64,000 nucleotides of DNA from JAJAZB01 sp965249815. GTDB lineage: Bacteria; Bacteroidota; Bacteroidia; Cytophagales; Spirosomataceae. Shown here piece by piece: positions 17,447 through 24,892 of this stretch. The notes under the pieces were generated by a model, which was given only the letters and a program-made list of their open reading frames with translations, was not told where the DNA came from and did no database searches. A program made the translations under genes and the position numbers. Each line of letters opens with the position of its first letter. The first letter of the stretch is position 1. The stretch covers positions 2,170,001 through 2,234,000 of the forward strand of contig CBDFMV010000003.1 in NCBI GenBank assembly GCA_965249815.1, given 5' to 3'.

Positions 17447-17857
17447 TTAATTTTTCAGGTTCTGAATCGCTTCCAGGATTTGGGCCTGGCCGGTTTTCAG
17501 GTCGGCCACGTCGGTTTTGATGCCTTCCACGTCGCGCCGGAGATTCTTGAGCAAAATCGTGTGCTCGAAAACGGTGCGCTTAACGTCGGCCATTTCCTCT
17601 TCCATCCGAGTGAATTGGTCGGTGAGTTCGGTCAGTTTTTTGACCAGAAACTCCTGACCGTCGGAAGTACTGACGGCGAGTTGGTGAATGACGTTGACCA
17701 CGCGGGCGAGCCGGGCGACTTGTAGTTCGAGGTCGTTCACGCTGGCTTTGACTTCCTTGCGGTCCACCGTGCCGTCGAACATTTGTCGCTGCAATTCGCC
17801 GAAATCCCGCCGAAGGGTGGCAACGAGCTCCTCCATTTCCTGGATGCGCTTTTCCAT
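17447..17857 (-). CDS. Small coiled-coil protein (136 aa)
   Basis: Almost the entire length is predicted coiled coil by eye, with heptads of Leu/Val/Ile in MEELVATLRRDFGELQRQMF, VNDLELQVARLARVVNVIHQL and VKRTVFEHTILLKNLRRDVEG. No signal peptide or membrane segment. It lies between two secreted enzymes with a 6-bp gap to the dehydrogenase start and 3 bp from the DUF1080 stop, so it is co-transcribed. Its cytoplasmic role is unknown. Confidence 0.75.
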   Translation of the reverse strand: MEKRIQEMEELVATLRRDFGELQRQMFDGTVDRKEVKASVNDLELQVARLARVVNVIHQLAVSTSDGQEFLVKKLTELTDQFTRMEEEMADVKRTVFEHTILLKNLRRDVEGIKTDVADLKTGQAQILEAIQNLKN

Positions 17858-17860
17858 GGT

Positions 17861-19720
17861 TCAAAAAAGAAGCGAATACGAAATCGTCCCGCCTTTCACC
17901 GGCAGCACGAGTTGCTGCTGGCCGCCCGCCGTGCGGAGCGTCGCGCCGTCGGCTTTCACGTAGTAGCTTTTGCCTTCTACGGCGTAAAGACCGGGCTGAA
18001 TCTGCACAATGTCCTTGCCCGTGGCGACGAGGTGGTAGAGGTGGGCGGCGGGATTTTTGACTGAAAGTTCGCGGGTCAGCGCCTTGCCGCCGTCGGCGGG
18101 GCGGATGGCGTCTTCGACTTCGGTGCCGTTGGTCAGGTAGCGGAAGGTGGGCATCTGGGCGGCGTCGAGGTCGTAACCGAGCGGACGGAATTCGGTGTTT
18201 TCCACCGTCAGCGATTCGGGCCAGGCCGTCTGGACCGCGTCGGCCAGCACGGCGAAGGCGGGCATGTCGTTGAAGGTCGTCACCACGCCGCGCGGGCGCG
18301 AGGAGCCGTCGCCGCGGTCGTTCCACATTGGGCTGGCGTTGAGGAAATCGCCGCGCCAGCCCTGGGCCAGGGCACCGTTGTCGAGGTCGAAGGTGTAGTG
18401 CAGGCCCTCCGGGCTACCCACGTTGACGGCGTGGACAATGCGCATGGGGCGTTTGCCCTCTTTAAAATAATCCATGAAACTGCGCAGCACGGTGGGTTTG
18501 GCTGCGTCGATAAAAATCGGGTCGTCGGGCGGCGAGGCCAGCATCGAACCGACCGCGTGGAGGGCGGTTTGCCGGAAACCGGGGCCTTCGACGTACAGCC
18601 CCAGGGCGGGCCGCACCCAGTCTTCGCGCTTGACGTAGGCGATTTCGTAGGGCACTTTCCCGGCGGGCAACTCGATTTCTGCGGTGCGGGGGCCGTTTTC
18701 GGCAAAAAGCGGCTTGCCGTTGAGGGTCATCCGCAGGGTTCCGCCGTACTCGGTGGCGAAGGTGTACCTGCCCGCCGTGGGTACGTTGAGCGTGCCGTCG
18801 AGGAGCACACCGAAGTTGTTGTTGCGATCCACCACGTCGTAGGTGAGCTCGGGCATGGTGCCGGCATTGACGACCTTCATTTTGGTGAAATCCGGGATTT
18901 TGGCGAAGGTTTCGTTGTCGTCGGCGGCGTAGGTTTTGTAGCGGTTGTCGGCCACGGTCGGGGCCTGGCCGCTGTAACTGCGGTATTTGAAGTTGCGGAA
19001 CGCCACGGCACCGTGGTCGCCCTGAATCATAAACGGCCCGGTGGCGGCTTCCTGCTCGGAAATCGGGCCACCCGTGGGGCCGCTGAGTTCGACGTTTTCG
19101 TGCAACACCACGCCGTTCAGCACCACGCGGAGCATCTTGGCGTTGGCAGTCTTCTTGCCCGACGCGTCGAAGCGCGGGGCCTGAAACGCCACCTCCAGGT
19201 GTTGCCAGAGGCCGGGGGCTTTACTGGCGTTGGAGCGCGGCGCGTGGCCTTCGTAGAGGCGGCCCGAGGGCAGTTCGCGGCGTTTGTAAATGCCGCCGTT
19301 GTCGCCGTAGGCGGGGGTTTTTACACCCCAACTGTCCAGAAGCTGGATTTCGTAGCGGCCCTGGAGGTAAAAGCCGGAATTGGAATGGGTGGCGATGAGG
19401 AAGTCGAAGGAAATGTCGAGGTCGCCGTGCTCCATCGCCGAGAGCAGGTTGTTGTGGGCACCTTCCGCCTTGTTGGGTTGGTTGACGAGCACGCCCGTGC
19501 CGGGGCTGGTGTTGAGCACTTCGGGCTGGTCGAGGGGGGCGGTTACGTCGCCGACGATCTTCCAGTTGGTGCCCGCGTTTTTAAAAGCGGCGAGGTCGGT
19601 GAGCGGGAGGGTGGTTTCGGGCGTGCCGCCGGGCGACGCTTCGCGCTGGGCCTGCGTGGGCAGGGCGAGCGTTAGTGCCATCCAACCGGCTGCGGCCAGC
19701 CGGGAAAGTGGTTTTTTCAT
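17861..19720 (-). CDS. Secreted DUF1080 (3-keto-disaccharide hydrolase) protein with PA14-like domain
   Basis: 619 residues from the ATG at 19720; the longer frame to 19801 would bury the signal peptide (KKPLSRLAAAGWMALTLALPTQAQ). The first 220 residues are a concanavalin-like DUF1080 domain (SFDFLIATHSNSGFYLQGRYEIQLLDSWG, GDHGAVAFRNFKYRSY). A PA14-like beta domain follows at about 295-390 (GVLLDGTLNVPTAGRYTFAT), then a C-terminal part unlike anything I recognise. DUF1080 proteins include hydrolases of 3-keto-glycosides; the neighbouring dehydrogenase fits that pathway. Confidence 0.85.
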   Translation of the reverse strand: MKKPLSRLAAAGWMALTLALPTQAQREASPGGTPETTLPLTDLAAFKNAGTNWKIVGDVTAPLDQPEVLNTSPGTGVLVNQPNKAEGAHNNLLSAMEHGDLDISFDFLIATHSNSGFYLQGRYEIQLLDSWGVKTPAYGDNGGIYKRRELPSGRLYEGHAPRSNASKAPGLWQHLEVAFQAPRFDASGKKTANAKMLRVVLNGVVLHENVELSGPTGGPISEQEAATGPFMIQGDHGAVAFRNFKYRSYSGQAPTVADNRYKTYAADDNETFAKIPDFTKMKVVNAGTMPELTYDVVDRNNNFGVLLDGTLNVPTAGRYTFATEYGGTLRMTLNGKPLFAENGPRTAEIELPAGKVPYEIAYVKREDWVRPALGLYVEGPGFRQTALHAVGSMLASPPDDPIFIDAAKPTVLRSFMDYFKEGKRPMRIVHAVNVGSPEGLHYTFDLDNGALAQGWRGDFLNASPMWNDRGDGSSRPRGVVTTFNDMPAFAVLADAVQTAWPESLTVENTEFRPLGYDLDAAQMPTFRYLTNGTEVEDAIRPADGGKALTRELSVKNPAAHLYHLVATGKDIVQIQPGLYAVEGKSYYVKADGATLRTAGGQQQLVLPVKGGTISYSLLF

Positions 19721-19745
19721 GTAAAAAATAGAGTTAGACGAAAGG

Positions 19746-19753
19746 CAAAGGTA
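19746..19753 (-). promoter_or_regulatory. -7 box for the DUF1080 operon
   Basis: TACCTTTG on the minus strand matches TAnnTTTG; the ATG at 19720 is 25 bp downstream. No clear TTG is seen at the -33 distance. Confidence 0.5.
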
Positions 19754-19795
19754 GGCAGAAAGCCGGGCGGATTGCTGTGGAGGAAAGAAGGGAAG

Positions 19796-19867
19796 GCTCA
19801 ATTTTCAATGCGCAATTTTCAATTTTGAATGAATTGAGAATGGAATATTGCGCATTGAAAATTGAGC
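19796..19867. repeat. Heptamer-repeat hairpin, locus 1
   Basis: Left arm GCTCAATTTTCAATGCGCAAT (19796-19816) and right arm 19847-19867 are perfectly complementary over 21 bp. Both arms and the loop read in steps of seven (ATTTTCA ATGCGCA ATTTTCA ATTTTGA; ATTGAGA ATGGAAT ATTGCGC ATTGAAA). It lies just after the P450 stop. Confidence 0.9.
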
Positions 19868-19870
19868 ATT

Positions 19871-21253
19871 TTAAACCGCCTTCACCCGCAACTGCATCCC
19901 GTCCTGGGGCCGGAGCGTCACGCTGGCCTGGGGTTTTACTTCCTGGTGGGGGTGGAGCAGGCCCACGTCGAATTGCCGCACGATAAGCGCCAGCAGCAAC
20001 TGCATTTCCATCAGGGCGAAGTTGTTGCCGATGCAGATGCGCGGCCCGCCGCCGAAGGGCAGGTAGGCGAACGAATGCCGTTCGCGCTGGCGTTCGGGCA
20101 AAAAATGGTCGGGGTGAAAGGCGTTGGGGAACGCCCACTGCGCCGGGTCGCGGTGCAGGGCGTAGGGACTGATAAACACGTAGGTGTTTTCGCCCACGGC
20201 GTAGTCGCCAAATTGGTCCGGGCCGAGTGAGCGGCGGCTGATGAGCCACGCGGGCGGGTAGAGCCGCATGGATTCCTGAATTACTTGCAGCGTGTACTTC
20301 AACTCCCGGACGTGGTCGTAGCCGGGCAACGCCGTCGGGCCGACCACGGCAAGCACTTCTTCACGGACCTGTTGGGCGATTTCCGGGTGCTGGGCCAGCA
20401 GGTAGAGCGTCCAGTTCATGGCCACGGCGGTGGTTTCGTGCCCGGCCATAAAAATCGTGGTGACTTCGTCGCGGAGTTGCTGGTTGGTCATGCCTTCGCC
20501 GGTTTCTTCGTCGCGGGCGCGGAGGAGCATGTCGAGCAAGTCGTCGTGCCGGGCGTCGGGGTTTTCGGTTAGTTCCTGCCGCCGCTGGTCGATTATTTCG
20601 TAAATCAATCCTTCCACCCGCCGCACCGAGCGCTGGAACGCCAGGTTGCGCGGCGTGGGGTAGCGGAGCGGGATGCGGATGAAGGAGACGAGGGTTTCGT
20701 GGGCAAATTCGATGATCGTGTTGAGCGACTCCGACATGCCGGTGAGTTTATGGCTCACGTCGGTGCCGAAGAGGGCCTTCGTGACGATGTTGAGCGTCAA
20801 CTCCATCATGTCCACCGACACGTTCACGGGCTTTTCCGGGTCGTGCTTCTGCCATTTCTGCACCAACTCCTGGCCCTCGGCAGCCATCGTGTCGGCGAGC
20901 AGCGCGAGGCGCTGTTTGTAAAACGCGGGCTGGGCCAGCCGCCGCTGCCGCCGCCAGAAGTCGCCCTCGCTGTTGAGCAACCCGTTGCCTAAGAAAATGC
21001 CCAGCACCCGGTAGGCCTCGCTTTTGTGGTAATTCCGGTTGGCTTCCTGGAGGACGTGCTTGGCGTCGTCGGGGTGCGTGAGCACGTAAATGTCGCGGCC
21101 CACGAGGCGGGTTTTCACGAGGCGGTCGTACTCGCGGTGGACTTTGAGCATCATCCCGAGTGGGTCGCGGGTGAACTGAAGTGTGTTGCCGACCAAAAAC
21201 TGACCGGGCAGTTCGGGAATGGCTTTCGGTTCGGGTTGCTGAAGTGTTTCCAT
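19871..21253 (-). CDS. Cytochrome P450
   Basis: 460 residues, soluble (no membrane anchor). Diagnostic motifs are the I-helix AGHETT (270-275), the K-helix ESMRLYPPAW and the heme loop FGGGPRICIG with cysteine ligand C407. The overall pattern resembles the CYP102/CYP4-like fatty-acid hydroxylase side of bacterial P450s. A ferredoxin or reductase partner is not adjacent, so electrons must come from elsewhere. The gene is alone; 63 bp separate its start from the methyltransferase stop. Confidence 0.93.
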   Translation of the reverse strand: METLQQPEPKAIPELPGQFLVGNTLQFTRDPLGMMLKVHREYDRLVKTRLVGRDIYVLTHPDDAKHVLQEANRNYHKSEAYRVLGIFLGNGLLNSEGDFWRRQRRLAQPAFYKQRLALLADTMAAEGQELVQKWQKHDPEKPVNVSVDMMELTLNIVTKALFGTDVSHKLTGMSESLNTIIEFAHETLVSFIRIPLRYPTPRNLAFQRSVRRVEGLIYEIIDQRRQELTENPDARHDDLLDMLLRARDEETGEGMTNQQLRDEVTTIFMAGHETTAVAMNWTLYLLAQHPEIAQQVREEVLAVVGPTALPGYDHVRELKYTLQVIQESMRLYPPAWLISRRSLGPDQFGDYAVGENTYVFISPYALHRDPAQWAFPNAFHPDHFLPERQRERHSFAYLPFGGGPRICIGNNFALMEMQLLLALIVRQFDVGLLHPHQEVKPQASVTLRPQDGMQLRVKAV

Positions 21254-21316
21254 GCGGCGCGGGACGGTTGTTGGAAGGATAAAGGTAACGCCTGGAGCAG
21301 GGGCAAGGACGAATGG

Positions 21317-22312
21317 CTACCCGAAAAGTTCCAGTTGCTCGACGGGTGCTGGCGCTACCTCCACGCTTTCTTCGGCCATGATTTGTACGTACACGTCCGA
21401 GAGGTCTTTTTCGGAGGCGTTGAGCAGAAAACGAAACGCCGAAGCCGCTGTATACGACCGGTCTATCTCGAACGATAGCCAGTGTCGCTCCAACCGTTCG
21501 GCCACTTCACCCGTCGTATTGGAACCGGCGAAAATATCCACCACCAAGTCGCCGGGCTGGGTCAGCATTTTGATGAAAAACTCAGGCAGTTTGGCCGGAA
21601 AGCGGGCCGGATGGCTTTCCAGTTTGAGTTGTTTGCAGGCGGCGATGTAGCGGGAATTAGACTCGGTGTTCGGAATCTGGAGCAGGTTCGACGGAATGGC
21701 ACCGCCGTTGTCGATGGCGAAGGCCTTGCCGATGTCGTGACCGGAGGGGCGTTTTTTGGGGTTGTAATATTTTTCCGGATTGTCCAGCAGTTTCTTCATG
21801 CGGTCGCTGTACGGTGCGAGTACCTGCGTGACGTCGGCCTTCGGAAACGGCGTTTTGCTAAACCACCAAACGGTATTGACCGAATCCTTCGCCCGAATTT
21901 TTCGCTTGTTCACCCACTCAATCGGGCTGGGAAGTTTAGCCGGGTTAAACCAGTAAAAATCTTCGGCCAGATGAAACCCAATTTCATCGCAGAAATGCAG
22001 TAAAATCCGAAAATTGTAGAGGCTACGCGACGGAAGTCCTTTTTGATAAGCCCCGCCCAAATCAAGTACGAACGAGCCGTCCGGCTTTAGTTTCTGAAAA
22101 ACCTTGTGGGCAAAGGCCGCCAGCCACTGGACGTACTCGGCTTGCTCTTCGTTGCCGTACGTCTTTTGCCGCAAAAGGGCGAAAGGCGGGCTGGTCAGGA
22201 CTAGATTCACGCTCTCGTCGGGCAGGCCGTCCAGCAAATGCAGCGAGTCGCCGCAGTAGGCCGCACCGAGCGGAGTCCGGTAGGCAGGAAGTTCATTTGC
22301 GGGGAAAATCAT
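21317..22312 (-). CDS. pvuIIM: PvuII-type DNA (cytosine-N4) methyltransferase
   Basis: 331 residues of the beta class: the catalytic TSPPF (T40-F44) comes first and the AdoMet motif DIFAGSNTTG comes late, the arrangement of m4C methylases with SPPY/F. Long stretches (SPIEWVNKRKIRAKDSVNTV, RPSGHDIGK, HPARFPAKLPEFFIKMLT) agree with my memory of M.PvuII, which protects CAGCTG. It is divergent from the restriction gene, separated by 105 bp holding a TACCTTTG -7 box and a palindrome. The recognition sequence is inferred from resemblance. It is AT-richer than the flanking P450 and carboxylase genes. Confidence 0.93.
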   Translation of the reverse strand: MIFPANELPAYRTPLGAAYCGDSLHLLDGLPDESVNLVLTSPPFALLRQKTYGNEEQAEYVQWLAAFAHKVFQKLKPDGSFVLDLGGAYQKGLPSRSLYNFRILLHFCDEIGFHLAEDFYWFNPAKLPSPIEWVNKRKIRAKDSVNTVWWFSKTPFPKADVTQVLAPYSDRMKKLLDNPEKYYNPKKRPSGHDIGKAFAIDNGGAIPSNLLQIPNTESNSRYIAACKQLKLESHPARFPAKLPEFFIKMLTQPGDLVVDIFAGSNTTGEVAERLERHWLSFEIDRSYTAASAFRFLLNASEKDLSDVYVQIMAEESVEVAPAPVEQLELFG

Positions 22313-22329
22313 CGGGCAAGGCGTTTCGA

Positions 22330-22337
22330 CAAAGGTA
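22330..22337 (-). promoter_or_regulatory. -7 box of the methyltransferase gene
   Basis: TACCTTTG on the minus strand, 18 bp before the ATG at 22312, fits TAnnTTTG. The -33 region expected 19-21 bp upstream falls at the far edge of the palindrome 22343-22360. Confidence 0.55.
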
Positions 22338-22342
22338 GTTTT

Positions 22343-22360
22343 CTCCGAATATATTCGGAG
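22343..22360. promoter_or_regulatory. 18-bp perfect palindrome, probable operator of the restriction-modification system
   Basis: CTCCGAATATATTCGGAG is its own reverse complement. It lies in the divergent gap between methylase and endonuclease genes, upstream of the methylase -7 box and about 58 bp before the endonuclease ATG. This is where a controller (C-protein) operator is expected; it differs from the GACT/AGTC C-boxes of the classical PvuII system. Confidence 0.65.
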
Positions 22361-22417
22361 GTTATTGAAAAACTATTTCCAAACTTTTGCAGCGCACTTT
22401 TCCTCCTTAACGCGCTC

Positions 22418-23152
22418 ATGGATTTTGAATCGAAAACTACCGAACTTCTAAAGACCATTGCCAGCAATGTGATTCTCTTCCGAAAACTAAAAAGCCTGAG
22501 CCAGGAGGAACTGGCCTTCCGCGCGCAGGTTGACCGCACGTACATAGGCTACATCGAAAACGCCAAAAACAATGCAACGGTAGGCGTGCTGGCCCGGATT
22601 GCCGACGTACTGGAGGTGAGTCTGGCCGATCTATTGGAACGTAAGCAGACCGAAGCCGCCCGGACCTCCTCCGATACCGACCTGCTTAACGAATTGCTAC
22701 CACCCATTCAAGCTTACCAACAATTGGCCGAGAAACACGGCATCAATGATATTTTTCAGGACAACGGCGGAAAATTGCTGCAAGTGCTGTTGTTGACTAA
22801 TCTGAAAAACATCCCAAGCCGTGAAGGTAACGATGCCGTGGACGAGGAGGGTAACGAGTACGAACTGAAATCGGTCAACGCCAAACTGACCAGAAGCTTC
22901 TCGACCCATCATCACCTCAATCCCGTGATTTTGAAAAAATATCGGCAGGTTCGGTGGATGTTTGCCGTGTACGAAGGCATTGAAATCCGGGAAATCTACC
23001 GTCTTTCTTCAGTCCAACTGGAGCCTTTTTTCTCAAAATGGGAAAAAAAATGGCACAATGACGGGGGAAGAGATATCAACAATCCAAAGATTCCGCTCAG
23101 TTATGTTCGCACGGTGGGAGAACTCGTGTATCGCCGCGAACCCTACGTCTGA
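22418..23152 (+). CDS. pvuIIR: Controller-endonuclease fusion: XRE-type HTH joined to PvuII-type restriction endonuclease
   Basis: 244 residues. Residues 17-72 form a Cro/C1-type HTH (LSQEELAFRAQVDRTYIGYI, GVLARIADVLEVSLADLL), like a restriction-modification controller protein. From about residue 82 the chain follows PvuII endonuclease as I remember it, offset by 81: GINDIFQDNGGKLLQVLL, REGNDAVD, NEYELKS, FSTHHH and DINNPKIP. The catalytic D58, E68 and K70 of PvuII correspond to D139, E149 and K151; D34 to D115; H84/H85 to H165/H166. In the classical system these are two overlapping genes. The start at 22418 is the first ATG of the HTH; the open frame to 22238 overlaps the methylase and is a shadow. 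It overlaps the carboxylase stop by 10 bp. Confidence 0.93.
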   Translation: MDFESKTTELLKTIASNVILFRKLKSLSQEELAFRAQVDRTYIGYIENAKNNATVGVLARIADVLEVSLADLLERKQTEAARTSSDTDLLNELLPPIQAYQQLAEKHGINDIFQDNGGKLLQVLLLTNLKNIPSREGNDAVDEEGNEYELKSVNAKLTRSFSTHHHLNPVILKKYRQVRWMFAVYEGIEIREIYRLSSVQLEPFFSKWEKKWHNDGGRDINNPKIPLSYVRTVGELVYRREPYV

Positions 23153-24774
23153 ATCACCCCCACGTTGTACCGCCGCGTGATCGGCGCGTGGTTGGCCGCT
23201 TCAATGCCCATCGAAATCACCTTCCGCACGGCCAGGGGGTCGATGACGCCGTCGGTCCAGAGGCGGGCGGCGGCGTAGTAGGGCGACAATTGGGCGTTGT
23301 AGCGGTCGGTGATTTCGCTCAGCAGCGCCTGTTCGGCCTCCGGCGTGATGACTTCGCCCTTCGCCTTCAGCGATGCCGTCTGGATTTGCAGCAGCGTTTT
23401 GGCCGCCGAGGCCCCGCTCATCACGGCCATCTGCGCCGTGGGCAGCGCAAAAATCAGGCGCGGGTCGTAGGCCTTGCCGCAGAGTGCGTAGTTGCCCGCT
23501 CCGTACGAATTTCCGACCAGAAACGTGAATTTCGGCACCACCGAATTGGCCATCGCCGAGACCAGTTTCGCGCCGTCCTTGATGATGCCGCCCTGCTCGG
23601 CCCGGCTCCCGACCATAAACCCCGACACGTCCTGGAGAAACACGAGCGGAATCCGCCGCTGGTTGCAATTCATGATAAACCGCGCGGCCTTGTCGGCGGA
23701 ATCGGAGTAAATTACCCCGCCCATCTGCATTTCCGAGGGCTGCCCGCCGCCTTTTTTCGCCTTCACAATCATCCGCTGGCTGGCCACGAAACCCACCGCC
23801 CAGCCGTCCACGCGGGCGGTGCCGCAGAGCAGGGTTTTGCCGTAGAGCGGTTTGTATTCCTCAAAATCCGAATCGTCCACCCAGCGCTCGATGAGGTCGC
23901 GCATGTTGTAGGGTTTGATGCGGTCCACGGGCAGCAGGTCGTAGAGTTCGTCGGGATTTTTGGCGGGAAGCCTCGGTTCGGCGCGGTCGAACCCCGCCGT
24001 GGGTTCGTGGCCCAACTGGCTCATCGTGCGGCGGATGGCGTCGAGGCAAGCGGGGTCGTTGGGGTATTTGTTGTCGGTCACGCCCGAAATCTCGCTGTGG
24101 GTGCTGGCCCCGCCGAGGGTTTCGTTGTCGATGTCTTCGCCGATGGACGATTTCACCAGAAACGACCCCGCCAGAAACACGCTGCCCGTGCCTTCGACGA
24201 TCATCGCCTCGTCGGACATGATGGGCAGATACGCCCCGCCCGCCACGCAACTGCCCATGATGGCGGCAATTTGCACGATGCCTTCCGCCGAAAGCCGGGC
24301 GTTGTTGCGAAAAATCCGCCCGAAGTGCTCCTTGTCGGCAAAAACTTCGGCCTGCATGGGCAGAAAAACCCCCGCCGAATCGACGAGGTAGATAATCGGC
24401 AGGCGGTTTTCGAGCGCGATTTCCTGCGCCCGCAAATTCTTTTTGGCCGTAATCGGAAACCACGCCCCGGCCTTCACCGAGGCGTCGTTGGCCACAATCA
24501 CGCACTGCCGCCCCGACACGCAGCCGATGCCGACCACCACGCCGCCCGCCGGGCAGCCGCCTTCCTCGGCGTACATCCCGTCGCCAGCGAACAGGCCGAT
24601 TTCCAGAAACTGACTGTCTTTGTCAATCAGATACGCCACGCGTTCACGGGCGGTGAGTTTGCCTTTTTTGCGCTGATCGTCGAGGCGCCTGGTGCCGCCG
24701 CCGAGTTGGGTGTGGGCGGTTTTGGACTGGAGTTCGTCGAGAAGATTTTGGAAAAGCTCCCGGTTGGTGGGCAT
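23143..24774 (-). CDS. Acyl-CoA carboxylase, carboxyltransferase (beta) subunit
   Basis: 543 residues from the ATG at 24774 (the earlier ATG at 24882 adds an unlikely tail). It has the paired crotonase-type carboxyltransferase domains: GGGTRRLDDQRKKGKLTARERV, the N-domain GGSCVAGGAYLPIMSD-like loop (IMGSCVAGGAYLP) and the C-domain GMVGSRAEQGGIIKDGAK-like segment (FMVGSRAEQGG). It transfers carboxylate from biotin to an acyl-CoA; the sequence looks like the methylcrotonyl/propionyl-CoA branch. The biotin-carrying alpha subunit is not in the window. Its 3' end overlaps the restriction gene's 3' end by 10 bp in convergent orientation. Confidence 0.92.
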   Translation of the reverse strand: MPTNRELFQNLLDELQSKTAHTQLGGGTRRLDDQRKKGKLTARERVAYLIDKDSQFLEIGLFAGDGMYAEEGGCPAGGVVVGIGCVSGRQCVIVANDASVKAGAWFPITAKKNLRAQEIALENRLPIIYLVDSAGVFLPMQAEVFADKEHFGRIFRNNARLSAEGIVQIAAIMGSCVAGGAYLPIMSDEAMIVEGTGSVFLAGSFLVKSSIGEDIDNETLGGASTHSEISGVTDNKYPNDPACLDAIRRTMSQLGHEPTAGFDRAEPRLPAKNPDELYDLLPVDRIKPYNMRDLIERWVDDSDFEEYKPLYGKTLLCGTARVDGWAVGFVASQRMIVKAKKGGGQPSEMQMGGVIYSDSADKAARFIMNCNQRRIPLVFLQDVSGFMVGSRAEQGGIIKDGAKLVSAMANSVVPKFTFLVGNSYGAGNYALCGKAYDPRLIFALPTAQMAVMSGASAAKTLLQIQTASLKAKGEVITPEAEQALLSEITDRYNAQLSPYYAAARLWTDGVIDPLAVRKVISMGIEAANHAPITRRYNVGVIQT

Positions 24775-24892
24775 GGTCGTTGGATGAAGAAGCAGGATTT
24801 TACGGGGAATGAATTTGACTGCAAAGGACGCAAAGTTTTTGCCCAAAATTGGCAGGAAATGGGCGTAGCGGAAGTTTTGCAAGCGAAGGCGC

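Noticed and set aside
22238..22417. Extended N-terminus of the restriction fusion protein
   Set aside because: The extra 60 codons overlap the methylase 5' end and cover the palindrome and promoter region; the HTH starts naturally at 22418.
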